Positions 24,946 through 34,329 are shown, counted from the stretch's first letter. The stretch: 64,000 nt of DNA from JACVRW01 sp963751835 (GCA_963751835.1 CAVVWD010000009.1:1-64000); one strand, 5' to 3'. Made by a program: numbers and translations. Notes: generated by a model not told the origin, from the sequence alone.

Positions 24946-26889
24946 TCAGGCCAGGAGGCTCGGCTCGAGCACGGCCTGGGCGACCCGGTCGGCGACGGCC
25001 TCGGGGGTCAGGCCGACCTGCTCGCGCAGGAGCGCCGGCTTTCCGTGGGTCACGTACTCGTCGGGTAGGCCGACGCGCAGCACACGGGCACCGGCGAGCA
25101 GGTCGTGGTCGGCGAGGTGCTCGACGACGGCCGAGCCGAAGCCGCCGGCGAGCACGTTCTCCTCGACGGTCACGAGCAGGTCGTGCTCGGCTGCCAGCCG
25201 CTCAGCCAGCTCGCGGTCGAGCGGCTTCGCGAAGCGGCCGTCGGCCACGGTCGCTTCGATCCCATGCTCCTCGCCCAGCAGGCCGGCCGCGCCCAGTGCG
25301 ACGCTCACGCCGTAGCCATAGCCGAGGAAGGCCACGCGTTCGCCCTCATGCAGGATCTCGCCGCGCCCGATCTCGATCGGCTCGGGTCGGCGCGGCAGCG
25401 GCACTCCCTCGGCCTCTCCGCGGGGGTAGCGCAGCGCGACCGGGCCGTCGTCGTGCAGCAGCGCCGTGTGCAGCATGTGGACGAGCATCGCCTCGTCGCG
25501 CGGGGCCATCAGGATCAGGTTCGGGAGGCAGCGCATGTAGGAGATGTCGAACGCGCCGTGGTGGGTCGGCCCGTCGTCGCCCACCAGCCCTGCGCGGTCC
25601 ATCGCGAACACCACGTTCAGCTTCTGCAGGCAGACGTCGTGGACGATCTGGTCGTAGCCGCGCTGCAGGAATGTCGAGTAGATCGCCGCCACCGGCTTGG
25701 CGCCCTCGAGCGCGAGCCCGGCCGCGAACAGCACCGCGTGCTGCTCCGCGATGCCCACGTCGTAGTAGCGCTCGGGAAGTGCGGCCTGGAGCAGGTTGAG
25801 CCCGGTGCCGGAGTTCATTGCGGCGGTGATGCCGAGCACCCGCTCGTCGCGGCGGGCCTCCGCCACGAGCGCCTCGCCGAACACCTTCGTGTACTGGGGC
25901 GGCGGAGCAGGAGCCGCGGACTTGCCGTTCGCCTTCTTCGGGGCAGCGGCGCCGTTGACGATCGACCCGGGCTTGGCCGCGTGCCACTTCTCCATGCCCT
26001 CGAGCCCGCCCTCCTCGGCCGGCACGAAGCCCTTGCCCTTCACCGTCTTGCAGTGGACGACCACGGGCCGGTCGGCCTCGAGCGCCCCGCCGATCGCCTG
26101 CCGGAGTGCCTTAACGTCATGTCCGTCGATCACGCCGACGTAGGCGAGGTCGAGCTCCTCGAAGAAGAGGCCCGGTGCCCAGTAGGCCTTGAGCGACTCC
26201 TTCAGGATCGGCCCGAGCCGCTCGATCTTGGTGCCGATGCCGGCCGGCAGCTTGGTGAGCGTCTCCTCGGCGTCCTCGCGCGCGTGGTACAGCTTCGGGT
26301 TGAGGCGCATGCGGTTGAAGAGCCGCGACAGCGCGCCGACGTTCGGGGCGATCGACATGCCGTTGTCGTTGACCACGATCACGATCGGCACGTCCATCCC
26401 GCCGGCGTTCAGGAGCGCCTCGAAGGAGACGCCGCCCGTGAGCGCGCCGTCCCCGATCACCGCCACGACCTTGCCGTCGGGCCCGATGCCGCGGCGCATC
26501 GCCTCCTTGATCCCCACGGCGTAGGACACCGAGGTCGAGGCGTGGCCGGCACCCATGATGTCGTGCTCGGACTCCTGGATGGCGCAGAAGGGCGCGAGCC
26601 CCCGGTACTTGCGGATCGTCCCGAGGCGGTCGCGGCGGCCGGTGAGCACCTTGTGCGGATAGGCCTGGTGCCCGACGTCCCACAGGATCTTGTCGCGCGG
26701 GGAGTCGAGCAGCGAATGGAGCGCCACGGCGATCTCGCAGGCGCCGAGGTTGGCCCCGAAGTGGCCGCCGATCTCGCCGATCGTGTCGATGATCAGCTCC
26801 CGGACCTCCTGGGCGACCTGCTGGAGCTGGTCGTCCGTGAGTTTCTTCAGGTCGGCCGGGCCGTCGATCTTGTCGAGGAACGTGGTCAT
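24946..26889 (-). CDS. dxs: 1-deoxy-D-xylulose-5-phosphate synthase
   Basis: 647 aa from ATG 26889. First enzyme of the MEP isoprenoid pathway, joining pyruvate and glyceraldehyde 3-phosphate with thiamine diphosphate. The thiamine motif runs from GDGALTGGVSFEAL to VVNDNGMSI; HASTSVSYAVG and the second-domain DVGIAEQHAVLFAAGLA and DRAGLVGDDGPTHHGAFD are present. An Ala/Lys/Pro-rich linker (APKKANGKSAAPAPPP) separates the first and second domains and is longer than usual. The start overlaps the ispA stop as ATGA. Confidence 0.96.
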   Translation of the reverse strand: MTTFLDKIDGPADLKKLTDDQLQQVAQEVRELIIDTIGEIGGHFGANLGACEIAVALHSLLDSPRDKILWDVGHQAYPHKVLTGRRDRLGTIRKYRGLAPFCAIQESEHDIMGAGHASTSVSYAVGIKEAMRRGIGPDGKVVAVIGDGALTGGVSFEALLNAGGMDVPIVIVVNDNGMSIAPNVGALSRLFNRMRLNPKLYHAREDAEETLTKLPAGIGTKIERLGPILKESLKAYWAPGLFFEELDLAYVGVIDGHDVKALRQAIGGALEADRPVVVHCKTVKGKGFVPAEEGGLEGMEKWHAAKPGSIVNGAAAPKKANGKSAAPAPPPQYTKVFGEALVAEARRDERVLGITAAMNSGTGLNLLQAALPERYYDVGIAEQHAVLFAAGLALEGAKPVAAIYSTFLQRGYDQIVHDVCLQKLNVVFAMDRAGLVGDDGPTHHGAFDISYMRCLPNLILMAPRDEAMLVHMLHTALLHDDGPVALRYPRGEAEGVPLPRRPEPIEIGRGEILHEGERVAFLGYGYGVSVALGAAGLLGEEHGIEATVADGRFAKPLDRELAERLAAEHDLLVTVEENVLAGGFGSAVVEHLADHDLLAGARVLRVGLPDEYVTHGKPALLREQVGLTPEAVADRVAQAVLEPSLLA

Positions 26890-27764
26890 GTCGTGCGGGT
26901 GAGGATGTAGTCGGCGATGCTGCCGAGGCGCCCGGTCTGGCCCGGAGCGTCCGCGAGTGCCGCCCGCGCCTTCGCATGCGACTCTCGAGCGAGCTCCTGA
27001 GCCCGCTCCAATCCGTGGACGCTCACGTAGGTCGCCTTCCCATGGCGCTGGTCGGAGCCCTGCGGCTTCCCGATCTCGGCCTCGTCCCCGGTCACGTCGA
27101 GGATGTCGTCGACGATCTGGAAGACGACGCCGAGCTCTGCCGCAAAGCGCCGGTAGGGGATTGTGGCAGGTCCATCCATGCCCTCGAGGGCCAGTACCGA
27201 GCACACCGACGCCGTAATCAGGGCGCCCGTCTTGAGCTCGTGGAGGTGGCGGAGGTCCAGGCCCTCGCTGCCGGACACGTCCAGGTACTGGCCTCCGACC
27301 ATCCCGCCCACGCCGGCCGCGCCCACCAGCTCGCGCACCGCCGCGAGCACGTGCGCAGGCTCGCCTGCCTGCTCGCCGAGGGCGATGCGCAGCGCCTCGG
27401 CGAAGAGGCCGTCGCCTGCAAGGATCGCCACGTCTTGCCCGAACGCCACGTGGCAGGTCGGCTTGCCGCGGCGCAACCCGTCGTCGTCCATCGCGGGGAG
27501 GTCGTCGTGGATGAGCGAGTAGGTGTGGATCATCTCGATCGACGCGGCGAGCGGCAGCACGTCGCCGGGGTCGCGACCGAGCGCCTCGGCGGTCGCCAGC
27601 GCCAGGACGGGCCGGATCCGCTTGCCCCCCGCCAGCAGCGAGTAGCGCATCGCCTCCTCGAGGCGGGTCGTGCCGGGCTCCTCTGCGAAGCGCAGGCTCT
27701 CGAGATAGCCGTCCACCCTCTCCTGCAGGTCGACCGGATAAGCCGGCGCCTCGACGGAGCTCAA
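26886..27764 (-). CDS. ispA: Polyprenyl (farnesyl/geranylgeranyl) diphosphate synthase
   Basis: 292 aa. Trans-isoprenyl diphosphate synthase. GGKRIRP (46-52), first Asp-rich motif HDDLPAMDDD (D87/D88) and second IVDDILD near residue 225 are intact. Chain length cannot be fixed. The best start is TTG 27764, overlapping the xseB stop as TTGA with GGAG about 9 nt upstream; no ATG or GTG lies near the expected N terminus. Together with dxs it forms an isoprenoid supply operon. Confidence 0.93.
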   Translation of the reverse strand: MSSVEAPAYPVDLQERVDGYLESLRFAEEPGTTRLEEAMRYSLLAGGKRIRPVLALATAEALGRDPGDVLPLAASIEMIHTYSLIHDDLPAMDDDGLRRGKPTCHVAFGQDVAILAGDGLFAEALRIALGEQAGEPAHVLAAVRELVGAAGVGGMVGGQYLDVSGSEGLDLRHLHELKTGALITASVCSVLALEGMDGPATIPYRRFAAELGVVFQIVDDILDVTGDEAEIGKPQGSDQRHGKATYVSVHGLERAQELARESHAKARAALADAPGQTGRLGSIADYILTRTT

Positions 27765-27961
27765 AGAAGGCGCTCCTGGCCCTCCGATTCGCCCGCGGCC
27801 CGCGCGCGCGTGTCGATCTCGGCGCCGAGCCGGGCGGCGAGCTCCGCGCAGCGCTCGACTAGGTCCGCCGCCTCGTCCGGGTCGACCGCGCCCGAGCGGA
27901 GCTTGTCGGCTACGGCCTCGAGCTCCTCGGCGAGGGCGGTGACCGAGTCGGGCCGGCCCAT
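27761..27961 (-). CDS. xseB: Exodeoxyribonuclease VII small subunit
   Basis: 66 aa from ATG 27961. The helical hairpin matches XseB: SVTALAEELEAVADKLRSGA then DEAADLVERCAELAARLGAE. It overlaps nusB (ATGA) and ispA (TTGA). The large-subunit gene xseA, normally adjacent upstream, is not in this position or elsewhere in the window. Confidence 0.82.
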   Translation of the reverse strand: MGRPDSVTALAEELEAVADKLRSGAVDPDEAADLVERCAELAARLGAEIDTRARAAGESEGQERLL

Positions 27962-28344
27962 CAGGGTGTGGCCTCCTGGCGTGCGACCGCGCCGAGGATC
28001 CCGTTGACGAATCCCGGAGCATCGGCGGAGCACAGCTCCTTGGCGGCCTCGACGGCCTCGTCGATCGCGACCTCGGCCGGGACGTCGGGCCGGCTGCGCA
28101 GCTCGTGGAGCGCCACCCGCAGTATGTTCCTCTCGACGGGGGCGATCCGGTCGAGCGACCAGCCCTTCGCGTGGTCCGCGATCAGCGCGTCGAGCACCGC
28201 CTGCTCGGCGACCACTCCCTCGACGAGCTCGCGCGTGAAAGGGGTGGCGTCGCGCCCGAGCAGCCCGGTGGGGGGCCGGCCGGTCACGTCGGCCTGGTAG
28301 AGCGCGACAAGCGCGGCTCTCCGCTGCTCAGTGCGCCGCGCCAC
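27961..28344 (-). CDS. nusB: Transcription antitermination factor NusB
   Basis: 127 aa, all helical. MARRTEQRRAALVALYQADV, RIAPVERNILRVALHELRSR, AEVAIDEAVEAAKELCSADA and GFVNGILGAVAR are the NusB signature blocks. Binds boxA RNA with NusE/S10 in rRNA antitermination. 3 bp after efp, as in the actinobacterial efp-nusB pair. Confidence 0.95.
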   Translation of the reverse strand: MARRTEQRRAALVALYQADVTGRPPTGLLGRDATPFTRELVEGVVAEQAVLDALIADHAKGWSLDRIAPVERNILRVALHELRSRPDVPAEVAIDEAVEAAKELCSADAPGFVNGILGAVARQEATP

Positions 28345-28347
28345 GCC

Positions 28348-28908
28348 TCACGCGCGCGAGACGTACTCGCCCGAGCGCGTGTCCACACGGACCCGGTCGC
28401 CGACGTTCACGAAGAGCGGCACCCGGACGACCACGCCGGACTCGAGCGTGGCCGGCTTGTCGCCGCCGCCCGAGGCGGTGTCGCCGCGTACCCCGGGGTC
28501 GGTCTCGGCCACGGCCAGCTCCACGGCGCTCGGGACCTGGACATCCGACGGCGAGTCGTCGACGTACAGGACGTCGACCTCCTCGTTCGGGACCACCCAG
28601 CGAAGCGACTGCTTGACCGAGTCCTCGGGCACGGCCATCTGCTCGTAGGTCTGGACGTCCATGAAGTGCGCATCCGTCCCGTCCGCGTAGAGGAAGGTCA
28701 TCTTGCGCGACTCGGTTCGCACCGGCCGGAACTTCTCCCCGGCGCGGAAGGTCCGGTCGATGACCGCGCCGTCGTCGACGCGCTTGAGCTTCGTGCGGAC
28801 GAAGGCGCCGCCCTTGCCCGGCTTCACGTGCTGGAACTCGACGATCCTGAAGATCTTGTCGTCGACCTCGACGTGCATCCCGTTCTTGAACTGGTTGGTG
28901 CTGACCAC
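28348..28908 (-). CDS. efp: Elongation factor P
   Basis: 186 aa from GTG 28908. Rescues ribosomes stalled at polyproline. The N-terminal KOW-like domain carries the P-site loop VKPGKGGAFVRTKLK with Lys32 at the tip; two OB domains follow, the last with the EF-P C-terminal signature (VRVPLFVNVGDRVRVDTRSG). In many actinobacteria efp directly follows pepQ; here 27 kb of other genes separates them. Confidence 0.96.
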   Translation of the reverse strand: MVSTNQFKNGMHVEVDDKIFRIVEFQHVKPGKGGAFVRTKLKRVDDGAVIDRTFRAGEKFRPVRTESRKMTFLYADGTDAHFMDVQTYEQMAVPEDSVKQSLRWVVPNEEVDVLYVDDSPSDVQVPSAVELAVAETDPGVRGDTASGGGDKPATLESGVVVRVPLFVNVGDRVRVDTRSGEYVSRA

Positions 28909-28938
28909 GGCCCGGCAAGGGTAGTGGTCCCGCGAGCG

Positions 28939-28966
28939 GAGAGGGCGGCCCGTGGGCCGCCCTCTC
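28939..28966. terminator. Perfect 13-bp hairpin, likely terminator of the LVIVD gene
   Basis: GAGAGGGCGGCCC (28939-28951) and its exact complement (28954-28966) flank a 2-base centre, 31 bp downstream of the minus-strand stop at 28997 and upstream of efp. It lacks a T-run but should block read-through into efp. Confidence 0.55.
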
Positions 28967-28996
28967 GGTGATCGTCCGCCCGCGCGTCAGGCGCTC

Positions 28997-30603
28997 TTAG
29001 TTGTTGCGGTTGTTCCTCCTCGTGCCGATCGAGAACTCCTGGGTCTGCGGGTTCAGGTGGCCGAGCCTGATGGCGCCCCTGACTGCCCGATCGTTGAGCT
29101 TCCAGATGATCAGGCCGCGCGAGATGTCGCTCTCGTAGATCTCGCCGTCGTACCAGTACGTCGACCAGTCGCCGCCCAGCTCGATGCCGACGGGCGGGTT
29201 CGGGTCGACCAGCGGGGCCGGGTCGGCGTAGGCGATCTCCTCCGCGTTCGTCCGGGTCGCTGAAGTCGACGACCGAGATGCCCGACTGGTAGTTGCCCGC
29301 GACCAGCACCTTGTCGTCGCTGTCCCTCAAGGGCACGACGTTGAGGTTGTGCCAGGTGCAGTTCTCGAGGGCCGTCTGCGGCCTCGGGTGCACGAACTCG
29401 GCCGAGCGTGTCGCCGGTGTCCGCGTCGATGAAGAACAGCGTGCGGTCGAGGACGCTGCTCGTCGCCTGGCACTGCGCCTGGGAGCCGCCGCCCGGCTCG
29501 TGGCCGAAGATCAGCACCTCGCCGTCCCAGCTGAACGAGGCCGTGTGGCCGATCTGCGTGCCGAGGTCGCGGTGGATACAGGAACTCCGGGTTCTCCTTC
29601 GACCCGCCCTCGTCCGGATCGATCGTCCACACCGACGGCCCGCTGCCGCCGGCGCAGGCGACCTGGTTCACGTCGCCGAGGATCACGCCGGTGTCATGGC
29701 ACGGGTGCAGCGTCTCGGGCGGATCGTCCTCGTGGCCCGTCTGCTCGAAGCGCAGGTACGACGCCTCGGACGGGTCGTCCAGCGGCACCTCGATGACGTC
29801 GAACCCGCGGCAGTGGACGGGCTCCGAGCCGGGCGCCGGTGACCCGAAGGTCGTGTTCGCCGACGGGTTGCTGTAGATCAGCAGGCGGTCGTTCCTGAGG
29901 TCGGGCACCAGCGTCTCGGTGTGCGACCCGCACGGCGTGTCGACGAACGCCACGACCTCGGGCTCCTCCGGGTCGCTGACGTCGATGATGTGCACGCCCT
30001 CCTGGCCGCGGTCGGGCTGGCCGGCGGGGTCGGACCGGGTGCGTCGGCGTCCCGGCCACGCGGAACATCGGCCAGTCGCCGCAGAACGCGCCCGGCTGCG
30101 TGAGCCGTAGCGGGTCGCCCTCGGGAATCTCGGGGGAGGCGGGGTTGTTGAAGTTCTCCCTCGGTGCGGGAGTCGGCGAGTTCCACGAGCGGAAGATCAG
30201 CTCCGGCCGGTCGCGGCCGCGGCGGCCCCAGGCGATCACGTCGCCCTGGTTGCCGACGGTGTTGGTCGGACTGGCGCAGTCCTCCCAGTCGACGATCTCC
30301 CTCGGCCTCGTCCGGATCGTCGATGTCGATCAGCCGGAATCCGCCGTAGGTGCCCTGGACCGCCGTTTCGCCCCAGAACGCGAGGTCCGAGTTGAAGTTG
30401 CCCTGCCTCGGCCTGAAGTTGTCGAGCGGCACCTTGCGCGCCGAGAACCCGATCGGGTCCATGTTGTCCGTGAAGTCGAACGTGGCCGTCGCCCTATCCA
30501 CCTTGCTCGGCCCCGACTGGAACCCCGCGGACGCGAGCTGTGGAACGGCGAGGATCCCGATCGCAAGGAGTGCGACCACTACTGTGCGGCGCAATGCGCG
30601 CAT
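28997..30603 (-). pseudogene. Secreted LVIVD-repeat protein interrupted by five +1 shifts
   Basis: ATG 30603 with GGGAGGT just upstream; the N terminus MRALRRTVVVALLAIGILAV then PQLASAG is a signal peptide. The product then reads through six frame segments, each resuming only if one base is skipped, near 30300 (DPDEAE/EIVDWEDCA), 30033 (AGTPTHP/DPAGQPDRGQEG), 29575 (PEFLY/HRDLGTQIGHT), 29400 (DTLG/EFVHPRPQ) and 29246 (DPDE/AEEIAYADP). Corrected, it is about 530 aa with repeated LVIVD-like blades (FRLIDIDDPDEA, VHIIDVSDPEEPE, ISVVDFSDPDEA), probably a beta-propeller, ending in GTRRNNRNN. No in-frame nonsense codon interrupts any segment. Confidence 0.85.
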
Positions 30604-30881
30604 AACTACCTCCCGGGTGGGGAGGGCGCGGTGCGGAGAGAGGGTCCCCGAACCTAACCGCAAAGGCCCTCCACAGTCTCTCGAGACCGCCGAACCCGCC
30701 GAATCCTGCCTTCATGACCATGCGAGCCCGGCGGGTCTCGCTGGTTGTGCGCGGCGCAGTCTTCCCCGTCAGGGCGCCGGTGTCAAGCTCCGCTATCGCC
30801 CGGCTACCTCGTCGGCCCCGGTGAGCCCGGCCCCACCGTGCAGCTAGGCTCCCCGCCCTGGCTCTCGCGAGGAAAGGTCTT

Positions 30882-32297
30882 GTGGCTCGCACAGGAAGGA
30901 TCGGTGCTGCGATCGTCGCCGCGCTCTTGCTCGGGGCTGCCTCCGCGGTCTTCCTGTGGGAGCCATGGCACGGGCCGATCATCCTGTCGCTTTCTGAAGG
31001 CCACGGCATCGACGCGGGAGACCTCCCGGCGCTCCCGTTGCTCGCGCTCGCAGTTGCGGTCGGACATGGCTGGGCCCAAGACGGCAGACGCCGCGAGAGG
31101 GGGCCGGCCGGTCGCTGGGCGCTCCCCGGGTCCGCCGTACTGCTGGGGGCGCTGCTCCTGCTCGGTGCCGCCTTCTCCGAAAGGTCCGACGGCGAGCCGC
31201 TGTTACCCGCCGGAGGCGGGACCTTCGACGGCAGGACCCCCCAGCACACCGACGGGCGACGGGCGGATCCCGCGGACCGCTGGTCGCACTTGGCGATGAC
31301 CTACGACGGAGCGACGCTCCGGCTGTATGTGAACGGCAGCCAGGTGTCGAGCCGAGCGATCACCGGCACGATCCTCGGGACCGCCGATCCCCTGTGGATC
31401 GGTGGCAACCGGCCCTACGGGGAGTACTTCCAGGGCGTAATCGACGAGGTGCGTGTCTACGACCGTGCCTTGAGTCCTTCCGAGGTTCGAGCCGAGATGT
31501 CGACGCCGATCCGCAGAGATCAGGCCTCGCCAGCCGCTGGTCTGGTTGGGGCTTATGCCTTCGACACCGGCTCCGGGACCGTGGCGACTGACCTCTCTGG
31601 CAAGGGCAACACCGGGGAGATCATCGGAGCCACCTGGACGACCCAGGGCCGGTTCGGTAGCGCCTTGCGATTCGAGGGGACCGGGCAGGCGGTGAGGATC
31701 CCTGCTTCGGCATCGCTGAGCCTGAGGCGAGCCATGACTCTCGCGGCCTGGAGCCGGCCGAGCGAATCCCAGGACGGGTGGCGGACGATCATGCATCGCC
31801 AGACCGACGCGTACTTCCTCATGGCCAGTGGCGGCACCTACGCCTCTGGGACGATCGTTAATGCCGGGGCGATCGATGATGCGCGCGCCGGTCTGCTCGT
31901 CGCCGCCGCCCTCTTGTTCTGCTTGACGCTGGCAGGTCGACCCGCGCGCCGGGTCGGGGGGCGGGAACGACCGTGGTGGCCGCCGGTCACGCTGTTCTTG
32001 GCCGGTTCTCTCGTCGATGCCGCACTCACGCCTTCAAGCACACTCGTCGGCGCCACCCTCGTGGCGTTGTGGTTCGCCGTGACCGCCTCACGCCGCGACG
32101 AGGCGGTGATCATGTACGTCATCTCGGCCCTGTTCACGGGTGTGACAGTCGTGGCCCTCGCCGGTGAAGGCGGCATCGAGCTTGGCCGGCACGACGGCGG
32201 CGTCGCTCGCTCCGCGGCGCTCGGGCTGCTGTTCGTGACCGCCGGCCTGCTGGGCGCTCGATTCGGCTCGCGTCGGCGCGATGCGCGATCCGGATGA
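30882..32297 (+). CDS. LamG-domain membrane protein
   Basis: 471 aa from GTG 30882. N-terminal membrane segment (IGAAIVAALLLGAASAVFLW), further hydrophobic stretches at about 50-62 and 84-100, then an extracellular-type region with concanavalin-like LamG sequence. The C-terminal half of a LamG comes first (WSHLAMTYDGATLRLYVNG ... VIDEVRVYDRALSPSEVRAE). The N-terminal half of a second follows (LVGAYAFDTGSGTVATDLSG ... ALRFEGTGQAVRIP). After that come four or more membrane helices (residues 330-460). The halves look like the join of two LamG copies whose outer halves were lost. Function unknown, possibly surface carbohydrate binding. Confidence 0.75.
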   Translation: MARTGRIGAAIVAALLLGAASAVFLWEPWHGPIILSLSEGHGIDAGDLPALPLLALAVAVGHGWAQDGRRRERGPAGRWALPGSAVLLGALLLLGAAFSERSDGEPLLPAGGGTFDGRTPQHTDGRRADPADRWSHLAMTYDGATLRLYVNGSQVSSRAITGTILGTADPLWIGGNRPYGEYFQGVIDEVRVYDRALSPSEVRAEMSTPIRRDQASPAAGLVGAYAFDTGSGTVATDLSGKGNTGEIIGATWTTQGRFGSALRFEGTGQAVRIPASASLSLRRAMTLAAWSRPSESQDGWRTIMHRQTDAYFLMASGGTYASGTIVNAGAIDDARAGLLVAAALLFCLTLAGRPARRVGGRERPWWPPVTLFLAGSLVDAALTPSSTLVGATLVALWFAVTASRRDEAVIMYVISALFTGVTVVALAGEGGIELGRHDGGVARSAALGLLFVTAGLLGARFGSRRRDARSG

Positions 32298-32331
32298 GCG
32301 TCAGCCCGACTTCGACGAGCCCGCGAGCGGC

Positions 32332-33156
32332 TCAGCCGGAGTTCGGCTTCCGGGCCGAGCCCAGCTTGACCGAGCAGGGGACGTCGAATCCGGTCCCGGA
32401 CCGGTGGCGCTCGAGGAGCTGTCCGTATCTCGCGCGGATCTCGTCCTGGGTCTCCGGGCTCTGGCTCGTAACCAGCACCGTGGTTCTCACGGTTCCGCCG
32501 AGCACGTCCGCCCAGAATTCGTCGAGGTCCTCGATGCGGTGCCGAAACGAGATCGTCTCGATGATCGGCTCGACCAGCCCGGCGCCGAGCAGCAGCCCCG
32601 CGAAGTCCGGGTCGGCCGAGTACTGGAAGATCGAGGGACCCGCGGGCAGCTCGGGCGGGGGCTCCGCGCCGGCACCCGAAACCGCGTCGATGACGGCGCC
32701 GACGAAGCGGGTCCGGGCGGGCGAGTCCCAGGTGGTCATCGCGACCCTGCCTCCGGGGCACGTCACACGCGCGGCCTCGGCCACGGCGGCGGGCAGGTCC
32801 GACAGGTGCGGCATGAGGAAGTTGCTGACCACCACGTCGAAGCTGTCATCCGGAAACGGGAGCGAGTTCACGTCCGCCTCGCGGAACTCGACGTCCGGAT
32901 GGAGCCGAGCCGCGAGCTCGAGCATCTCCCCGGAGAAGTCGACGCCCACCGCCTCGGCTCCGCGCGCGGCCGCCCGAGCGGCGGCATAACCCGGCCCCGT
33001 TGCCAGGTCGAGAACCCTCGAGCCCGCCGCGACCCCTCCGGCGTCGAGCAGCGGGTCGATCGAGCGGGTGGTGATGGCGCTCAGGCCGTGGTGATAGGGC
33101 TCGGCCCGACCGGAGCTCCAGCCGGTCTTCTCGAAGGCGCCGAACTCGTCCGCCAC
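32332..33156 (-). CDS. Class I SAM-dependent methyltransferase
   Basis: 274 aa. Rossmann-type methyltransferase: motif I VLDLATGPGYAAARAAARGA, acidic end of strand 2 in AVGVDFSGEMLELAARLHP, motif II READVNSLPFPDDSFDVVVS and CPGGRVAMTTWD. Closest in feel to UbiE/Methyltransf_11 proteins. Substrate unknown. Followed by an SpoIIAA-like gene upstream in the same orientation with a 4-bp gap, so probably a two- or three-gene minus-strand unit. Confidence 0.88.
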   Translation of the reverse strand: MADEFGAFEKTGWSSGRAEPYHHGLSAITTRSIDPLLDAGGVAAGSRVLDLATGPGYAAARAAARGAEAVGVDFSGEMLELAARLHPDVEFREADVNSLPFPDDSFDVVVSNFLMPHLSDLPAAVAEAARVTCPGGRVAMTTWDSPARTRFVGAVIDAVSGAGAEPPPELPAGPSIFQYSADPDFAGLLLGAGLVEPIIETISFRHRIEDLDEFWADVLGGTVRTTVLVTSQSPETQDEIRARYGQLLERHRSGTGFDVPCSVKLGSARKPNSG

Positions 33157-33160
33157 GCGC

Positions 33161-33535
33161 TCAGGCGGCTATCCAGGTCTTGGCCTCGTCGACCTCGTCG
33201 ATCGAGAAGGTCTTGAGCTCGCCGGGCATCATCCAGGCGAAGGCGTGCGTGGCCTGGGTCATCCAGTGCACGTCGGTGACGAAGGCGACGCGCTTCCAGG
33301 CGTCGGGGTGGCGGACGCCGAGATTCCAGCCCGTCTTCGTGTCCTCGACCAACGCGCCCGTTGCGAACTTGTCGAACCCGGGACCCACCTGGAAGAGCAG
33401 CCGGATCCCCTCGCCGCTCTCGACCTTCTGCTTGATCGGGCCCAGGAAGACGCCCGTGTAGTCGTCGCGGGTGACCTTTCCCGAGGCGCGAAAGCCGAGC
33501 GTTCCGGGCGGCATGTCTGGAATCGGCTCGATCAT
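33161..33535 (-). CDS. SpoIIAA-like (STAS-related) protein
   Basis: 124 aa. MIEPIPDMPPGTLGFRASGK then VTRDDYTGVFLGPIKQKVES, RLLFQVGPGFDKFATGALVE and RVAFVTDVHWMTQATHAF fit the SpoIIAA-like family (PF11964), small alpha/beta proteins related to STAS domains, often with membrane-lipid links. It is not a classical anti-sigma antagonist: no conserved phospho-Ser motif can be seen. It stands 13 bp from the MBL-fold gene upstream. Confidence 0.82.
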   Translation of the reverse strand: MIEPIPDMPPGTLGFRASGKVTRDDYTGVFLGPIKQKVESGEGIRLLFQVGPGFDKFATGALVEDTKTGWNLGVRHPDAWKRVAFVTDVHWMTQATHAFAWMMPGELKTFSIDEVDEAKTWIAA

Positions 33536-33548
33536 GCAGGGGTTTGTA

Positions 33549-34253
33549 TCACCGCACGTCGCCGGGGACGCGGCCCTCGTCGACGAGCTTCTCCAGGTGG
33601 GCGGCGAGCGTCAGGGCGGCGGCCGGGCGCAGCTCCGGTGGGGCGTCTGACCAGACGGCGTCAAGTAGCTCGTCGCGGTTGCGCAGCCCGGATTCGAGCG
33701 CTTCGAGCAGCCGGCGCTCGCGGTCGAGCCGATGCGAGATGTACTCGTCGAGCTTGGCGGCAGGGTCGCGGACGTAGGGGCCGTGGCCCGGGCAGAGCAC
33801 CTCGAGATCGAGCCCCTGCAGCCGGCGCAGCGAGTCGAGGTACGCGGCCAGGGAGCCCTCGCCGGGCGCGATGAAGACGCTGCCGGCACCCAGCACGGTG
33901 TCACCGGTGAAGCAGGCCCGTCCCATCAGCAGGCAGACGCTGTCGGCTGAGTGACCGGGCGTCGCGACGGCCCGGAACGGCCCCACCTCGTCACCGTCGC
34001 CGGGCAGCGTGACCGGCGCGTCGAGTTCCTCGGCGCCCTCCGAGTGGTCGGAGTGGGAATGAGTCAGGACGATGCCGTCGAGCGGCCCACCCGCTGCCAT
34101 TCGGAGCGCCTCCAGGTGCTCCGGGTCGGCGGGCCCGGGGTCCACCACCCAGGTCCCGACGACGTAGCTGTTGGTGCCGTCAAGCGTGAGTGGGGACGCG
34201 TTTGACGCCCGCACGCGGACGATGCCAGGGGGGTCTCGATCGTCGGCCTCCAT
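33549..34253 (-). CDS. Metallo-beta-lactamase-fold hydrolase (LACTB2-like)
   Basis: 234 aa from ATG 34253. Di-zinc MBL fold: VLTHSHSDHSEGAEEL (HxHxDH), ATPGHSADSV, CFTGDTVLGAGS and CPGHGPYV give all metal ligands. The C-terminal helical domain (PAAKLDEYISHRLDRERRLL) is the LACTB2/winged-helix extension found in RNA-cleaving and thioesterase-like members. Substrate unknown. The longer open frame upstream overlaps the divergent SpoIIE gene and is a shadow. Confidence 0.88.
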   Translation of the reverse strand: MEADDRDPPGIVRVRASNASPLTLDGTNSYVVGTWVVDPGPADPEHLEALRMAAGGPLDGIVLTHSHSDHSEGAEELDAPVTLPGDGDEVGPFRAVATPGHSADSVCLLMGRACFTGDTVLGAGSVFIAPGEGSLAAYLDSLRRLQGLDLEVLCPGHGPYVRDPAAKLDEYISHRLDRERRLLEALESGLRNRDELLDAVWSDAPPELRPAAALTLAAHLEKLVDEGRVPGDVR

Positions 34254-34329
34254 CGCCCGCTTTGTACCGGAGTATGCTCGCTTGAGTTGGGCTCGCGACC
34301 ATAAAAGGGGGGGAATTCTGTCTGAGCGG

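Noticed and set aside
25105..26910. 601-codon plus-strand open frame over dxs
   Set aside because: Shadow frame; dxs motifs are complete on the minus strand.
28997..30603. Firm claim of programmed +1 recoding
   Set aside because: The slip sites share no single clear motif, and most adjoin short homopolymers, so sequence error or decay remains at least as likely.
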